From Anaeramoeba flamelloides (taxonomy: Eukaryota; Metamonada; Anaeramoebidae), in assembly GCA_027625915.1 (NCBI GenBank), contig JANTQA010000015.1:5609001-5673000 (forward strand): a stretch of DNA of 64,000 bases, read 5' to 3'. Both the position numbers and the translations under genes were made by a program. The notes under the pieces are model-generated. The model was not told where the DNA came from and made no database searches. It worked only from the letters and a program-made list of their open reading frames with translations. Of this stretch, positions 36,101-48,111 are shown in pieces. The stretch's first letter is position 1, and every line of letters begins with the position of its first letter.

Positions 36101-39100
36101 AAAAGACGATTTACATTTTTTGGGTATAACACAAATTTCATTCGTTTGCTTTATTTGATTCATTTCAATACAATTCTCATTATTTTACTTTGTATTAAAA
36201 TCTAAAAAATAAATGTAAAAAAAAAATATCATCAAAAAACTTTTATTATTTTTTTTAGACTTGTTTTAAATAATATCTAATAATCAATAATTTACCAAAT
36301 AATAAAACTATATCTTTTAAATAAAAAAAAAATAATAAAATAAAAAAAGAATTTTCTTGATTTATTTTTTCAAATTTTTAGGGAATTAGAAACTGAACCT
36401 GATCTTAAGAATCTTGGATTATTGTTTGAAATATTTAAATTATTGATTAATTTTGGAAATTCGGATTTAGTTAACCAATTATTGGCCCAAAACAGAATAT
36501 TTGAAGCTATTGGAATTATAGAATATGATCCATTAAGTCCAAAAAAATATCACAGTGTTGATAGTATTAAAAAAATGGATAATTCATTTAACATTATAAA
36601 AATTAATGAAAAAAGTGAAAACGGATCAAAAAATATCAATGATGTTCCAAAGCAAATGGAATTAAATACAAATTTAATTAGTAAAGAAGAAGAGGATAAC
36701 AGTTTGAAATTACAAAGCAAAAATGAAAACAAAAATGAAAGCAATCAAATAAATAATGAAAACGATCAAATAAATAATGAAAACAATCAAATAAAAAATG
36801 AAAATGAAAATGAAAATGAAAATGAAAATAAAAGTGAAATTGAAGATGAAAATTTCAAAGAAAATGAACGCAAAAATGAAAGCAATCAAATAAATAGTGA
36901 ACGTAATCAAACAAATAATGCATATATTATCAAAACAAAAGAACCAAATTTAATTAAGACAGAGCTTCGATCATTTTTATTTAACGAAATAGAATTTGAA
37001 AAAATGATTGAAATTCCAATAGATTTAATAGATTTAATTAATTATGGTTCAATTATTAAATTTATTAAAGAAAATGTTTTATTTTCATCTCTGGGTGACG
37101 CCGCTATATTATCATTCACTGCTTTAACTAACCAAACAGAATTATTAATTTTGGAGCTTCTAAAGAAAAATGATATATTATTTAAAGTGATAAATAAAAT
37201 TTTCAATAACACAAATCCACAATCGAATTCTCATAATTTTTTATTTTATATCTTTTTTAATTTGGTGAAAACAATGAAAATAAATCAACAATTTCAAAAG
37301 TATTTTTTTGAAGAAATTAATGGGGAACATATCCTTCAAATTCTTCAACATGGATTAGAAAATTCACAAAATACAATTCAAATCCAAACTCTTGAAATTT
37401 TGCATGAGTTATTTTTCCAAGACTCCAATAATATAAGAAAATATTTAATTAACAAAAAGCAACAACAAGAGAATTACCAATTCTTTCATTCTCTTTCGTC
37501 AATGATCAAAAAAAAGTCAGTTCAAAGTAATGTCAAATTCTTAATAATAGACTTATTTAAACTATTATTGGATCCTCAAAATTTGGAAAATTGGGTATCA
37601 AAGGAACGCTTTATACAAATTTTTTATGATAATATCTTACAAGATTTATTTGATCCCATTTATGATTTTATTGAAGTCGAAAAAAAAAATAAGAAGAATA
37701 ACCAGTCTATAATAAATACAGAAATCATTTCAGACAAATACTCTTATAATTATAGTGATACAGAAACCGATACTTTAACAGAGACTATAACAGAAACATA
37801 TTCTGATAACGATACTGACATTGAAACTGAAATTGAAAAAATAAATCAAATAGTAAATGATAATAAAAATTATAAAAATGAAATTGAAGATGAAAATTTA
37901 AAAGAAAATGAAAATGAAAATATGAAAGTTAAAAAAATAGCAAATGAAAATAAAGATCAAAAAAATATTGAAGAAAATGAATTACAAAAACAAAAAGATG
38001 TGCAAAGAAAGGAAGAAAAGGAAAGTAAAATCAATTACAAAACAGTTCTAGAACATGTAAAGGAAAGGGAAAAGGAAAAGGAAAGGGGAGGGAATAATAG
38101 TAATAATAGCATGATTGAAACTCAAATTGATAAAGAAATTGGAAAGGAAGAAAACGAAGAGGCAATGGAAAGTGAAATTCAGAATAAAAATCAAGAAGGC
38201 AAATTTAAATTGTTAACAAAAAAGAAAGAAAATAATAAGATTGAATTAAAGACGGAAAATAAAATAGATCAAAAAGTACTTGTTGATAATAAATTAGAAA
38301 ACAAAAGTAAAAATACAATTGAAAAAGACAATACAAATGAAAATCAAAAAAAAAAAAAAAATGAAAAAGAAAATGAAAAAGAAAAAGAAAATGAAAATGA
38401 AAATGATAAAGATGATGAAAATCATTTGATGGATTTAAATAGTATTAATAACAAAATTGAAATAATGGATCAAAATCAAGTCATTGTTTTAATTTTTGAT
38501 TTTTTATTGTTCTGTTTAGTCAAGCATAATAGAAGAATTTTTTTCCAAACAACAGGAATTTTTTCAAAATTTGATGTTCTATTAGATTCGCCAACTGTGG
38601 GTGTCTGCTTAGCATCTACAAGATTTTTCAAATCCTTTATGCTACTTCCCGATACAGCGTGTATCAGATATTCTTTAACAAATAACCTTTGGGATAAATT
38701 TATTAATAATGTAAAAAAATATGGAAAGAAAAATGATATGTTAAGTTCTTGCTTCTTGGAGATTTTTGAAAAACTTCGAATTTTGAATTTTAAATCTGTT
38801 ATCGCTCATCTTGTAAATAACTATGAAAATTGGATGAAAACAATCACATACACTCAAGTTTTTCACAACATATTGGAATTGGATAAAAGCAATCAAGAAG
38901 ATGATTTTAATAATAATTTCTTTGATAACAAAGCAAACTCCTCCTTTTCTGATTCTAAAAATAACGAATTGTCAGAACCCGAAGTTTTTTTTAATTATTA
39001 TCCAACCAAAATTTATAATCTCCACGATTTATCACAACAGATAATCGGAGGTGGCAACAGTAACGAAAATGAAAAGGAAAAGGAAAAGGAAAAGGGAAAT

Positions 39101-39607
39101 GAAAAGGAAAATGAAAAGATTGTTCAAGAAAAAGAGAAAATTAAATCAGGTGATAATAAAAAAATTGAAAAAAATAACAAAAATTCTTTTGAGCATGATT
39201 CTGAAGAATCAAATTTAGAACGAAAGCGGAGTTTCGGTGAATGGTTTGAAGAAGTTGACGATGAAAATGAAAATGACAGAATTGAAAGTTTGAATGTAGA
39301 AGAGATTAATAATAATAATAAAAAAATCAAAATTAATAATGAAAATGAAAATGAAAATGATGGTAAAAAAATTAATCAAGATAATATAGATGGAAAAAAT
39401 TATCAAAAACAGCCCCCCAATTTTCTTGAAAAAAAAGATCAAAACAAAAATAGTCCAAAAAAAGAAATTAATAATATCAATAAAAAAGTTATGTTTATTA
39501 AGAAAAAAAGTAGAGTAAATGATAGTTCTTCATTTAAATCATCATTAAATTCAAAATCCGCTAATAAAAATCAAAGGCAAAAACAAAAGCATTTAATTGA
39601 GAAATAA
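33138..39607 (+). CDS. PPP4R3: Protein phosphatase 4 regulatory subunit 3 (SMEK/Psy2), two exons
   Basis: Exon 1 is 33138-33893 and exon 2 is 36350-39607, giving 1,337 residues against roughly 800 in animals. Residues 1-50 and about 165-215 form the EVH1-like domain (VKLFQMKDEGDWVDLGHRIL; later VDQNSLLHWTDLFGESFVISF), split by a K/E-rich insertion. The armadillo-type SMEK core starts near 222 (LLPALAIGNLEKIKSSLE). The splice recreates the family segment as ILGT then NFLDLFFQIFRELETEPDL, matching human [25 protein letters not shown]. It continues with the signature IIEYDPLSPKKYHS (about 309) and later LRSFLFNEIEFEKMIEIP. N/E/K-rich insertions separate the helical blocks, and the C-terminus is disordered and acidic. 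PP4R3 directs PP4 phosphatase to substrates in DNA-damage recovery, centromeres and metabolism. The first ATG in the exon is used. Confidence 0.9.
34427..35364. mobile_element. Family A element, copy 2 (long form, in intron)
   Basis: Starts TTAAGGGACTAGTCTATATT and ends ATATAGACTAGTCCCTTAA, with TTAA at both edges. The left arm continues with the diagnostic AATTTAATAGAGATTTAGAA and ATTACTTAGATTT blocks, and the right arm with AGATAAGGATTCC. At about 930 bp it is five times longer than the other copies, but the interior (for example around 34540-34860) shows no recognisable transposase. Confidence 0.65.
35408..35459. repeat. Short hairpin in PP4R3 intron
   Basis: TAGTACATTAT and ATAATGTACTA form a perfect 11-bp inverted repeat around a 30-base loop. 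Confidence 0.5.
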
Positions 39608-39849
39608 ATTCCTGATTATTATAATATATACATAACATTACTATTATTAAATATCAATAAATATTTTTTTGCTTTTTTATTTTTTTCTTTAATTGTAAGC
39701 GAATTTAAATAATTATATTTATTTGGTTTGCTTTTGTAACATTGTATTTTCTTTTTACAAAAAAAAGTTTATTTCTAAATGAAATAAATAATGAATTTTC
39801 CAAAATTTTGAATTCAAGATATTTTCAAAAGTGTGACGTAAAAGTTCTA

Positions 39850-40480
39850 AAATATATTACAGTAAATCATTAATCAAATTTAACTAAAATTCAAATTTTT
39901 CAACAAAGTTATTACAGTTCCAAAGAATCACAATAATACAATTTCATTCAAATTGGAAATAATTTTGATTTTTGAAAAATATGAAAATCCTTTTTTCATC
40001 TTTTAGTTTTTTGTTTTCATTTCATTTTTTGAATTTAAGAAATTTGTTTTGTTCGATCAAAATTTTTTTCAACAATTGATATTATATTAAAGTTGAGTTG
40101 TTTCAAATAGAAGAACTCAAATAAAATTAATTGGTAGTATCTAACCATTTGATCGATCAATATTCCTAATAGAAATTTCAACAAATTTAGCAATGTATTT
40201 TTTTGTTTATTTCATCTCCAAAATTTTTTACATACTCTAGATTTATTTGTATTGATAGTTATTTATTTTTTGTTTTGTGAATATTGTAATTTATAAACAA
40301 GTGTTAACATTTCAATTAGCAAATGGTCCTAACATGATATTTCTTCTTGAATTGATTTAATAAGTTTTTTTTTTCTCACAAATTGAATTTTGGTGTGTTA
40401 AAAATTTTGAATTGGGGTTTATTTAATCATCTGTTTTTTCATAAAACTAAATTGAGTTTAAAATACTTCTAATGACTGTG
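39850..40480. repeat. Dispersed repeat G, copy 2
   Basis: Collinear with 6800-7560 (see that entry). A TACAGTTCCAAAG at 39913 resembles a family C-type terminus, but no matching far end was found. Confidence 0.4.
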
Positions 40481-40938
40481 ATTAAAAGGTTCTTTTGTTC
40501 ACTCTTTGAATTGGGAGTCACAAATTTAGTCACTTCAAAACTCTCTCTTTAATAGATCAAGAGCTCTTGAGCAATTAACCCTTACCAATAAATCCAATCC
40601 TCTATTTTTTTCTTTAATCATTAATTCTTCCTTTTACTAAATGATCTTACTTTTCATTTTTTAGTAATCATTCCTAATTAAAAAACTTGTTGAATTTTAT
40701 TTTCCTTGTTTATCTTTTTTTTCCACAACGATTAATATCATATAAATTTAGCTCAATATTTGAAATTCTACTAAAAAATATTTGCTTATTAAAAGTAAAA
40801 CAAAGATAAAATCAAAAAAACAATTTATTTCTTTATTATTTACTAAGAAATATAAAAAGATACGTCTCAATAATATTTATTATCTTTAAGATCATAAACA
40901 TTTTTTCAATATAAATTAATAATTACATACATTAATCC

Positions 40939-41012
40939 AGATATATATATATATATATATAGATAGATAGATAGATATATATGTATATGTGTATGTGTGT
41001 GTATGTGTATAT
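40939..41012. repeat. Compound microsatellite (TA, GATA, TG)
   Basis: A TA run, then about five GATA units, then alternating TATG/TG units. Confidence 0.85.
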
Positions 41013-41158
41013 ATTTAAGTGTTTGATAATTATTATATAATTATATTATCATTTCGAGGTAATTAGAAAAAATGTAAAATAAAAAAAAGAACAAGAACAA
41101 TTCAAAGTTCGAAAAAAAGAAAGGAAAAAAAAAAAAAAAAAACAAAGAAAAAAAATCT

Positions 41159-44100
41159 TTAATTAAATTCAACAAATCCATTTTCAAGTAAAAATTTTTG
41201 AATTTGTACGATTTTTTGGTCACCAAAGGAAGAAATTTGATTAATTTGTATTGCAACTTTTTTCTTTCTACCTTTAATCTTTGCCATAACTTTATTTTTC
41301 ATGACAAAGCTGATTTTTTTGGAAGAATTTTTTTGTCTTTTTTGAACCTTGGGGTCTCCAATAACGATAGCCTTTAATTTATTGATATCCAAATTGGTGT
41401 TCGCGATCAAACCAAAAATATATTCTTGAGAATAAAAGATTATTGACTTTTCAAGCTCTTTTAATTGTTGAGCGAATTGAGGTACATTTGAAATGAGGTG
41501 TCTATAATCAAGATTTGATCTGCAAATGAAATTTTTGCTTTCCTGTTTTAGCATCGAATTAATTGAAAGGTTGATGATGCTAACGGACATGTCATTGATT
41601 TTTTTTTTATTTTGCTTAAAGGCCTCAAAAAAGCGTTTACCAGTTTGCGTTATGTCCTTTGGTGGGCATGACCATTGTGTGCAGAGGTCGTGGACAATAT
41701 CTGATTCTTCGTTGGTGAAGTCAAGGGCTCTAGCATAGGCTACGAAGTAAATACGCAAGACGCCATCCGAAATTCTTCTCGAGTTGATTATACGTATTAA
41801 GGAAATATCTGCAGTGTTATCTACGTGTGTACCACAGCAGGCTTCAATATCGATTCCGTTGATTTCGACAATTCTTAAGGTATTTTCTGGTACGATACCT
41901 CCTTGGTACAGGATGAATCCATATTTTTTTTCGGCTTCTTTTTTCTCCAGATCATATTTGTTGACCTTTAATCCCAACTGTATGACCCGATTGGCTTCGT
42001 TTTCAATTGCCCTTTCTTCTTCAAAGGATAAGGTTGAGTAATGTGTGATATCAAGCCGGGCTCGCTTTTCGGTTTTCTTGGCACCGTGTTGCCAGACATG
42101 AGGCCCCAAGATTTTTTTAGCTGCGGCAGAGACAATATGAGTGGCCGTGTGATGCATTTTTAATTGCTTTCTCCTTTGTTCATTAACAGAGCCGCTGACT
42201 TGAGTGCCGATTAAAGATTTTGGATCCTTGGTGGGTATTTCTTTATCTAAAAATAGTAAAATGGATTTGGCATTTTTTTGGACATCGATGACGTCGAATT
42301 CCATGGGCTTTTCCCCCTTGTTACATACAAAGCTAACCTTCCCTGTGTCGTTCATTTGACCACCAGAGGTGGGGTAAAAAAGGGATTTGTCCAAGATTAT
42401 TATGTTTAATTTGTCATTGTCGGTTTTGTTTTCTAATACATGCACAATTTTGAAGCCTTCAAATTGGAATTTATTCTCGAGGCTATTCCATAACTCGGCG
42501 GTTGGTTCCAAATGGGCCAATTGGTATAAGTTTTCTGGTGGCGGTGGGACCATTCTTTCATAGCGATCAGCAATCATATAGTATAGATTGTCGGGGATTT
42601 TCAAGCCAGTCAACGAGGCGATTTGCTCGGGATCGAGTCCAAAGGACGTGATGCTTAGAAGCCAATCTTCAGGTGCCAATTTGCCCTTTTTTTTTTTCAG
42701 CAATCGATCCAATTTCTTTTTGGAATCGCTGTCAGTGTTGAGCCACCTTTTGTATTCGATTTCAATGATGGAGCGGAAGGATTTGTATTCTTTAAATTCG
42801 CCCATGATTGGGGTCAATTCGGTTTTATGGCACTGGAACAATTCCATTAACCCGTCCATCCCCATTTTTGCCATCCACCCTCTCTTGGTACAGACGGCAA
42901 ATGTCCTTCTCAAAATGTTTCTCAAGTTGGAGGCGCCACCAACATTCGATGGTAAGGATCCGTCTTCAATGGCTACCAATAGGGCTCTTGTATGATCGCA
43001 AACTAAAAAGACATCTTTGGCGACGGAAATACCCTCAAGTAATTCCTCCTTTGTCAAATTACATTTTTTCGCAATACTGTCCCAAATTTCGGAGACATTG
43101 CCCTCGGCTTCGTCGACGTCCAAGAGGCAGGAATATGGGGCAAATTTCTTTAAGATGTCATAATTAATTTTTGCTTGCGTCATCTTGATCAGCTTCTCAA
43201 TGGCCAATGGGAAGACATCAAAATATGAGGTCAAAGAGCCATTAACAACCCATGGGATACGCTCTAGCCCGATGCCAACATCAATGACTTGCACCTGTAG
43301 GGGTTCCCTTGTCCCGTTGTGGTGCGTTTTGTATTGCATGAAGACCATATTGCCCAATTCGAGGCCACCGACAAAGTATTCAATAGAGGGGCCCAAATTG
43401 CCACCGCCGGCCCACACATCCTCGATCAAGGTGATTTCATCCAAGTCAATTTCCAATTCCTCGGTAAGCCACTTCAAATTGAATTCAACACATTCCTCTT
43501 TAAAGTAAACATACTTTTGTGGCTTATTAAAGACTTGAACACCTAACATATTAAAGCCAGAATAATGCCTTCCAGTAATTCCAATGTTGTCCAGATCATT
43601 GAATCTTAAACAAAATTGGGCATCAATTAATGGGTTAGCTGGTGGATCCATTTCGCCAGTTACACAAAATGGCTATTTGATTAGTGTTTTTTTTTTTTTT
43701 TTTTTTTTTTTATTTATTTTGGTTGTTGTTTTTGTTTATTTGGTTTGGGAAGTTTTTGTTTTGTTTTGTATAAAAGGTAAATGTTTGTAATTTTTTTATT
43801 GGTTAGTATGAATGGCGAATGTTTTTTTTTTTTTTCAATTAAAAAAGCAAAGCAAATGAAACATTTAATTAAAAAGTATTTTTTTCCTTCTAGTTTTTGA
43901 GATTTTTTTTATTGTTTTTGTGTAATTAGAAAGGTGAGGGATGTTCGTGTTCGAAACCAAGAAGATCTCTGAGTTCGTTAACATATTGTTTTTAAGGAGG
44001 TTAGAATCGAAGTGAAAAAAATGTTCCAAAGTACATGACAAAATAAGAAGAACAAGAAGAAAATAATTGTTTTGTTGTTTTTATCTTTGTTTTTCTTACT

Positions 44101-44632
44101 TGGAAATTATAAATACCAGCAGCAACATATTCAACATCTGGCCTCCATCTAGCAACAACTGGATATCGTTTAATGGCAGTGTGAGGTATTTTTGCGTTTT
44201 CAAATGATTTTTTAAATGTTTTCCATGCACCTTCATAAGAAAGCTTTTGCCCTTTTCTTCCAATACCACACCCTTTGCCAATAAAGGTATACGATCCTAC
44301 ACAACTTGAGTCACCACAAACCTCGACTTTTTCTGAGTGCCTCCAAAAATAATGGTCACACTTTGGACATCTTGCTCTTGTAAATCCCCATTTTTGAAAA
44401 ACTTTAGTAGGATAAAACTTTTCAGGGTTTTTTTCAAATTCAGGTCGAGCTAATTTTTTGATTTCCTAAAAAGAGTCACCACAAGAGGTTTTAATGGAGA
44501 TGTGTTGTTTTTTGAAGTTTGAAAATAAGAAGAAAAGATTTTTTTAGTTTGCTTTTTCTTTTTCTTTTTCTTTTTGTTTTGTAGAAGGAATTTTACTTTT
44601 GTTGTTAAAACTTTAGGTTCTTTTTCAGTCAT
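41159..44632 (-). CDS. Alanyl-tRNA synthetase, archaeal type, three exons
   Basis: Exons 44632-44597, 44465-44100 and 43672-41159, all joined in phase 0, give 971 residues. Exon 2 carries the archaeal-type N-terminal signature FTRARCPKCDHYFWRHSE then CGDSSC, a Cys-rich insertion in archaeal AlaRS that bacterial and standard eukaryotic enzymes lack, followed by motif-2-like RYPVVARWRPDVEY and AAGIYNFQ. Exon 3 continues FCVTGEMDPPANPLIDAQ, then RFNDLDNIGITGRHYSG, VWAGGGNLGPSIE and motif 3 DVGIGLER (about 265-272). The editing domain retains its metal ligands HHTATH (642-646) and CCGTH (746-750), so proofreading of mischarged Ser/Gly is expected. A C-terminal oligomerisation region follows. It attaches alanine to tRNA-Ala. 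No second AlaRS is in the window, so whether this is the sole cytosolic enzyme is unknown. Confidence 0.93.
43673..44099 (-). other. AlaRS intron 2 (427 nt)
   Basis: Donor GTAAGA, acceptor CAAATAG. An ACTAAT motif lies immediately before the acceptor (CACTAATCAAATAG), preceded by a long A tract in the transcript (plus-strand T at 43688-43710). Confidence 0.85.
44466..44596 (-). other. AlaRS intron 1 (131 nt)
   Basis: Donor GTAAAA and acceptor CTTTTTAG. Splicing joins MTEKEPKVLTTK to EIKKLARPEFEKNPEKFY in phase 0. The donor is the best of several GT candidates in a short stretch, so the exact 5' junction is somewhat less certain than the acceptor. Confidence 0.7.
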
Positions 44633-44720
44633 TTGTTAAGTTTAATTTAAAAGAAATAATAGAGATGAAAAATTAAAAAAAATGAAAATTCTAAAGTTTT
44701 CTTCACATTTAAATGAAACT

Positions 44721-45011
44721 TTATTTGAATTTCAAAGTGAGAGACAAAGTGTAGACATAAAACTGTATGTTGGTAATTTGGTTTGAGAACACTAGTTTCA
44801 ATACAAGAACATTTTGGTTGTGAAAATATTCTTGATTGTTAAATATTAGTGGAGTAAATGATACAGTTCCAACAATATTATTTTGATTTTTAAATTTTTT
44901 TGTAAAAAATATTTGGGAGGTAAAGCAAATCCTCAGAATTTTAGGTAAGAAAATAGTGACATCATTTACAAACATAACAACTTTCGGAGGTACATTCCAC
45001 TTTTGTTCTAC
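44721..45011 (-). CDS. Possible exon of an unknown gene
   Basis: An open frame of about 96 codons runs from near an AG (ACTGAAAG, just upstream of 45011) to a stop at 44721. It includes VEQKWNVPPKVVMFVNDVTI and a tail of alternating polar and hydrophobic residues that looks like beta strands. Its composition is more protein-like than random frames nearby. It ends 89 bases before the AlaRS start codon on the same strand. I recognise no family and see no upstream exon, so it may be a chance frame or a decayed gene. Confidence 0.25.
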   Translation of the reverse strand, partial: VEQKWNVPPKVVMFVNDVTIFLPKILRICFTSQIFFTKKFKNQNNIVGTVSFTPLIFNNQEYFHNQNVLVLKLVFSNQITNIQFYVYTLSLTLKFK

Positions 45012-46057
45012 AAGTTGTTTAAGGGAAGTTCTATTCAGTGACGTCTTTCAGTAACCAAATTTCAAAAGTAATTTAATTTGAAAAATTACATGTTTTATTT
45101 TTACCTTTATTAACACATGATATTTTCATTTAATCCTTCAAGGATCCATAATCACTAAAAAAGAACAATTTGTTAATTAAATTCCCCTTTAAAATCCTCA
45201 GTTTATTGAAATATAAACTACTGTTATCAAAATAGACTATCCCAACATATTTAACCTCTGAAAATAATTAAAAACCATTTTTCTCATTTCTTGACGAGAA
45301 ATATTTTAAATCAATCAAAAAATCAACTATAACCAATAAGAAAATGGGATAGTGTTTCTTAAAGGTCGACAGTAAAAATAGAAATTCTAAAAATGAAAGT
45401 TAAACTTTAAATAAAAAAAACTCTAATTAATTTTTAGAATAATCTTAATAATGGATCTTTTCAAATTTATTTATCATATTAACTATATCTCAAAAATTGT
45501 TTGTCAGTTCAATCCATAGAAACTGTAGACTTGTCAAATTAAAAGATTAATTATTTTTTTCCTTTTTCTGGTTTTAAAAAAACATATTTAGTGTTTTTTG
45601 ATTTTTATTGAAATAGAATTCAACTTCAAAAATAATTAATAAATATTGATATTCAAATCAATTTTATTGTAGCCCAGTTGTCATACAATTAATACTTGAT
45701 AATAAATATCCCAATCACTCTAATTTACATATTTTAATCAAAAAATAAAACAAATTTCAAGAATTACAGTTCTTAGAGCTAATAAAAGGGGTAGAAAAGA
45801 AATATTTCCAATTTGACCGATTTTTCTTTCTTGAAAATAATCTATATTTTTTTAACATTAATTCCCTATGTGAGAATGAATAATTCTGCAAATTTACTTC
45901 AAAATTCAATCGGATTATGAAAAATTTTAACTCAAAAAATTCAATTTTCACAATTAAAAAAAAATTACTAGTGATATAAGATCGTATGGAGTATGTTTAA
46001 AAAATTTTTTTTATAAAATAAAAATGTCATATTTATGGTTTGAGAGTAACTTCTTAC

Positions 46058-46203
46058 AGGGACTAATCTCTATTTAATTTTTTACCTAAATTTAATAGAA
46101 ATTAAGAAAATTTTTTGCCAATTACTTAGATTTGAATATCCCTGTTTATTTTCAATCTTAGACATATTTCTAGATAAGGAATTCTTATGTAGAAATTAGT
46201 CAT

Positions 46204-46236
<33 letters not shown>

Positions 46237-46249
46237 CTAGTCACTTAAT
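46058..46249. mobile_element. Family A MITE, copy 3, with GA microsatellite
   Basis: Starts GGGACTAATCTCTATTTAAT and ends ACTAGTCACTTAA, with the internal TACTTAGATTTGAATATCCC and AGATAAGGAATTC blocks. A pure GA run at about 46210-46236 has expanded within the right arm. Confidence 0.65.
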
Positions 46250-47450
46250 AAATTATTGCTATTTAAATTAAATAATTACAATGTTAACCAATTTTGAAAT
46301 GTGCCAATAAAAACAATAAAAAACAAAAAAAAAAAATGTCTATAAAATTGGAAAAATTCTTATATAAATAAATTCATAATTTAAATTTTGCTTGAACTAT
46401 TACGGGGTTTACTTTCAATTGGTAGGAACTTATAGAATATATTAGTTTGTTAACTAACTCTAATATTGGAAGATCAAGAAAAAAAAAAATAACTTTAATT
46501 TTGATCTCAGTCTTATAAGTTCTGACACACTTTGTTTTGATCTCTTGAGTTATCAATTTTTAAAATAAAGTTAAATTATCCAAACTCTTTTGATTGTTAT
46601 TTTATTTTTATTGACTTCAGAACTTATCTTGTATTTATAATTTAATTGACTCTTTGTAATAACTCTGTTAATTTTAAATTAAATGATCACAAGTAATTCT
46701 GATTTCCATTTATTTTAATTTAATTCTGGAATTCATTGGTTGAAAATTTATCTTTTTTTCTAATTATTTTTCCCAGAAAAAAATAACTCTTTTTTAAGAG
46801 ATTAATATCTATAATTAAGGTGTCTAAAATTAAAGTATGTTGTTAGTGTGGGTAAAACGAATTGTTTCACTGTGTACCAATGTCACTAAAACTCTCTCAA
46901 GTAAAATAAAATATCAAATTAAATTTCTATAATTAAAATTTGTTTTTAGTATTAGTAAAAAAAAAACAATTTTTATAAAAAAAAACTACAATTTGATACA
47001 GATTTATATTTGGAGATATAATTCTCCAGATTTCAGAATTCAAATATATTTTTAATAAATATTAAATGAAATGTAGATTAATTATTAAAAAAAAAATATG
47101 TTTTTAAAAAAAGTTATAATTAACCAATAGATTATTTGGACAAATTATATCTGGAATGTTGGATGTATATTGAAAATAAAAATATTTTTATCAAAAAAAA
47201 AAAACAAAAATAAGAATTCTTTCGGTTTATCTGCTCAATTGTTTATTTAATCTTTGAAATTCAAAATTCAAAAAATATTTACTTTTTGTGATTCATAATA
47301 TGAATTATCAAATAATAGAATAGTGTTACTAAGAGTTTCTATCTTGAGATTTTAATTATTTTTAAGAGGATTTTCAAAATAAAGTTTAAATAAAAAATCA
47401 AAAAATAGTATTAAAAAAACTGTTATATTTATATATATATATATATATAA

Positions 47451-48031
47451 GCTATTTCCAAGAATGTGGGGCAAATTTATTTTAAAATATATTTATGTAA
47501 TCCATTCTTCAAAATAGGATTTAAATATATAAAATCATTAACCACCATTTATAGATTCTTGATAATATTTCAATTTGTTTCCAAGTATTGTATTGCAGAA
47601 ATCAAATTTTTTTAAAGTTTATGATCTCGATTTTATCGGATATTTTTTTATGGTGAAAATTGGTGTTTATTATTTTCTTTTTGATCGAAAAAAATATTTT
47701 CATAACATGTATAATCCCAACAAAATTTACAATATAATTAAAAACATATAACTGCGTTTTCATGGTTAAAAAATCATTTGTTCGCATTCCATATTTCCGG
47801 TTTTTGATTGAAATTGGTCGTACATTGCTTTAACCAAAAAAAGTGTTATTTTTTTTTTTTATTTTTTGGGAATATTTCAACTAACTTACTTTTAATTAAA
47901 TACATAAGTGGTTTATTCAGTAAGTATAAATATTAAACTTAATTTGGTATAGTTTATTAATGAATACCTTCACTGAAAAAGATTATTTTTTATGAAATGT
48001 AAAAAAAAATGCCCCACTTTTTTGGAAATAC
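47451..48031. mobile_element. Family D element, copy 2
   Basis: Ends GCTATTTCCAAGAATGTGGGG and CCCCACTTTTTTGGAAATACC (given in 20-base pieces or shorter) are inverted repeats, both bordered by TA runs. Part of its interior matches 14419-14645 on the opposite strand. At about 580 bp it is longer than copy 1, with no coding capacity. Confidence 0.65.
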
Positions 48032-48111
48032 CTTATATATATATATAAACAGGTAATAATAAAACTATGTAGATTAACTTGCCTTTATTATCAATTTAAT
48101 CGCACAGGATT

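Larger units (their letters stand above)
33894..36349 (+). other. 2,456-nt PP4R3 intron containing a family A element
   Basis: Donor GTAAGA. The acceptor chosen, AAAAAAAG at 36342-36349, is purine-rich but is the one that keeps the frame and the conserved protein segment. It carries a 0.9-kb family A element (34427-35364), a 52-bp hairpin (35408-35459) and long A/T runs. Other introns found here are 131-427 nt, so this one is probably enlarged by insertion. Confidence 0.75.
39608..41158. other. Intergenic region between convergent genes
   Basis: Contains dispersed repeat G copy 2 (39850-40480) and a TA/GATA/TG microsatellite (40939-41012). No gene seen. Confidence 0.6.

Noticed and set aside
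41784-43546. Plus-strand frames of 70-135 codons
   Set aside because: They lie antisense to the well-conserved AlaRS exon 3, so they are shadows.
46210-46236. GA repeat as a possible GAGA regulatory site
   Set aside because: It is a microsatellite inside a family A MITE, with no nearby gene start.
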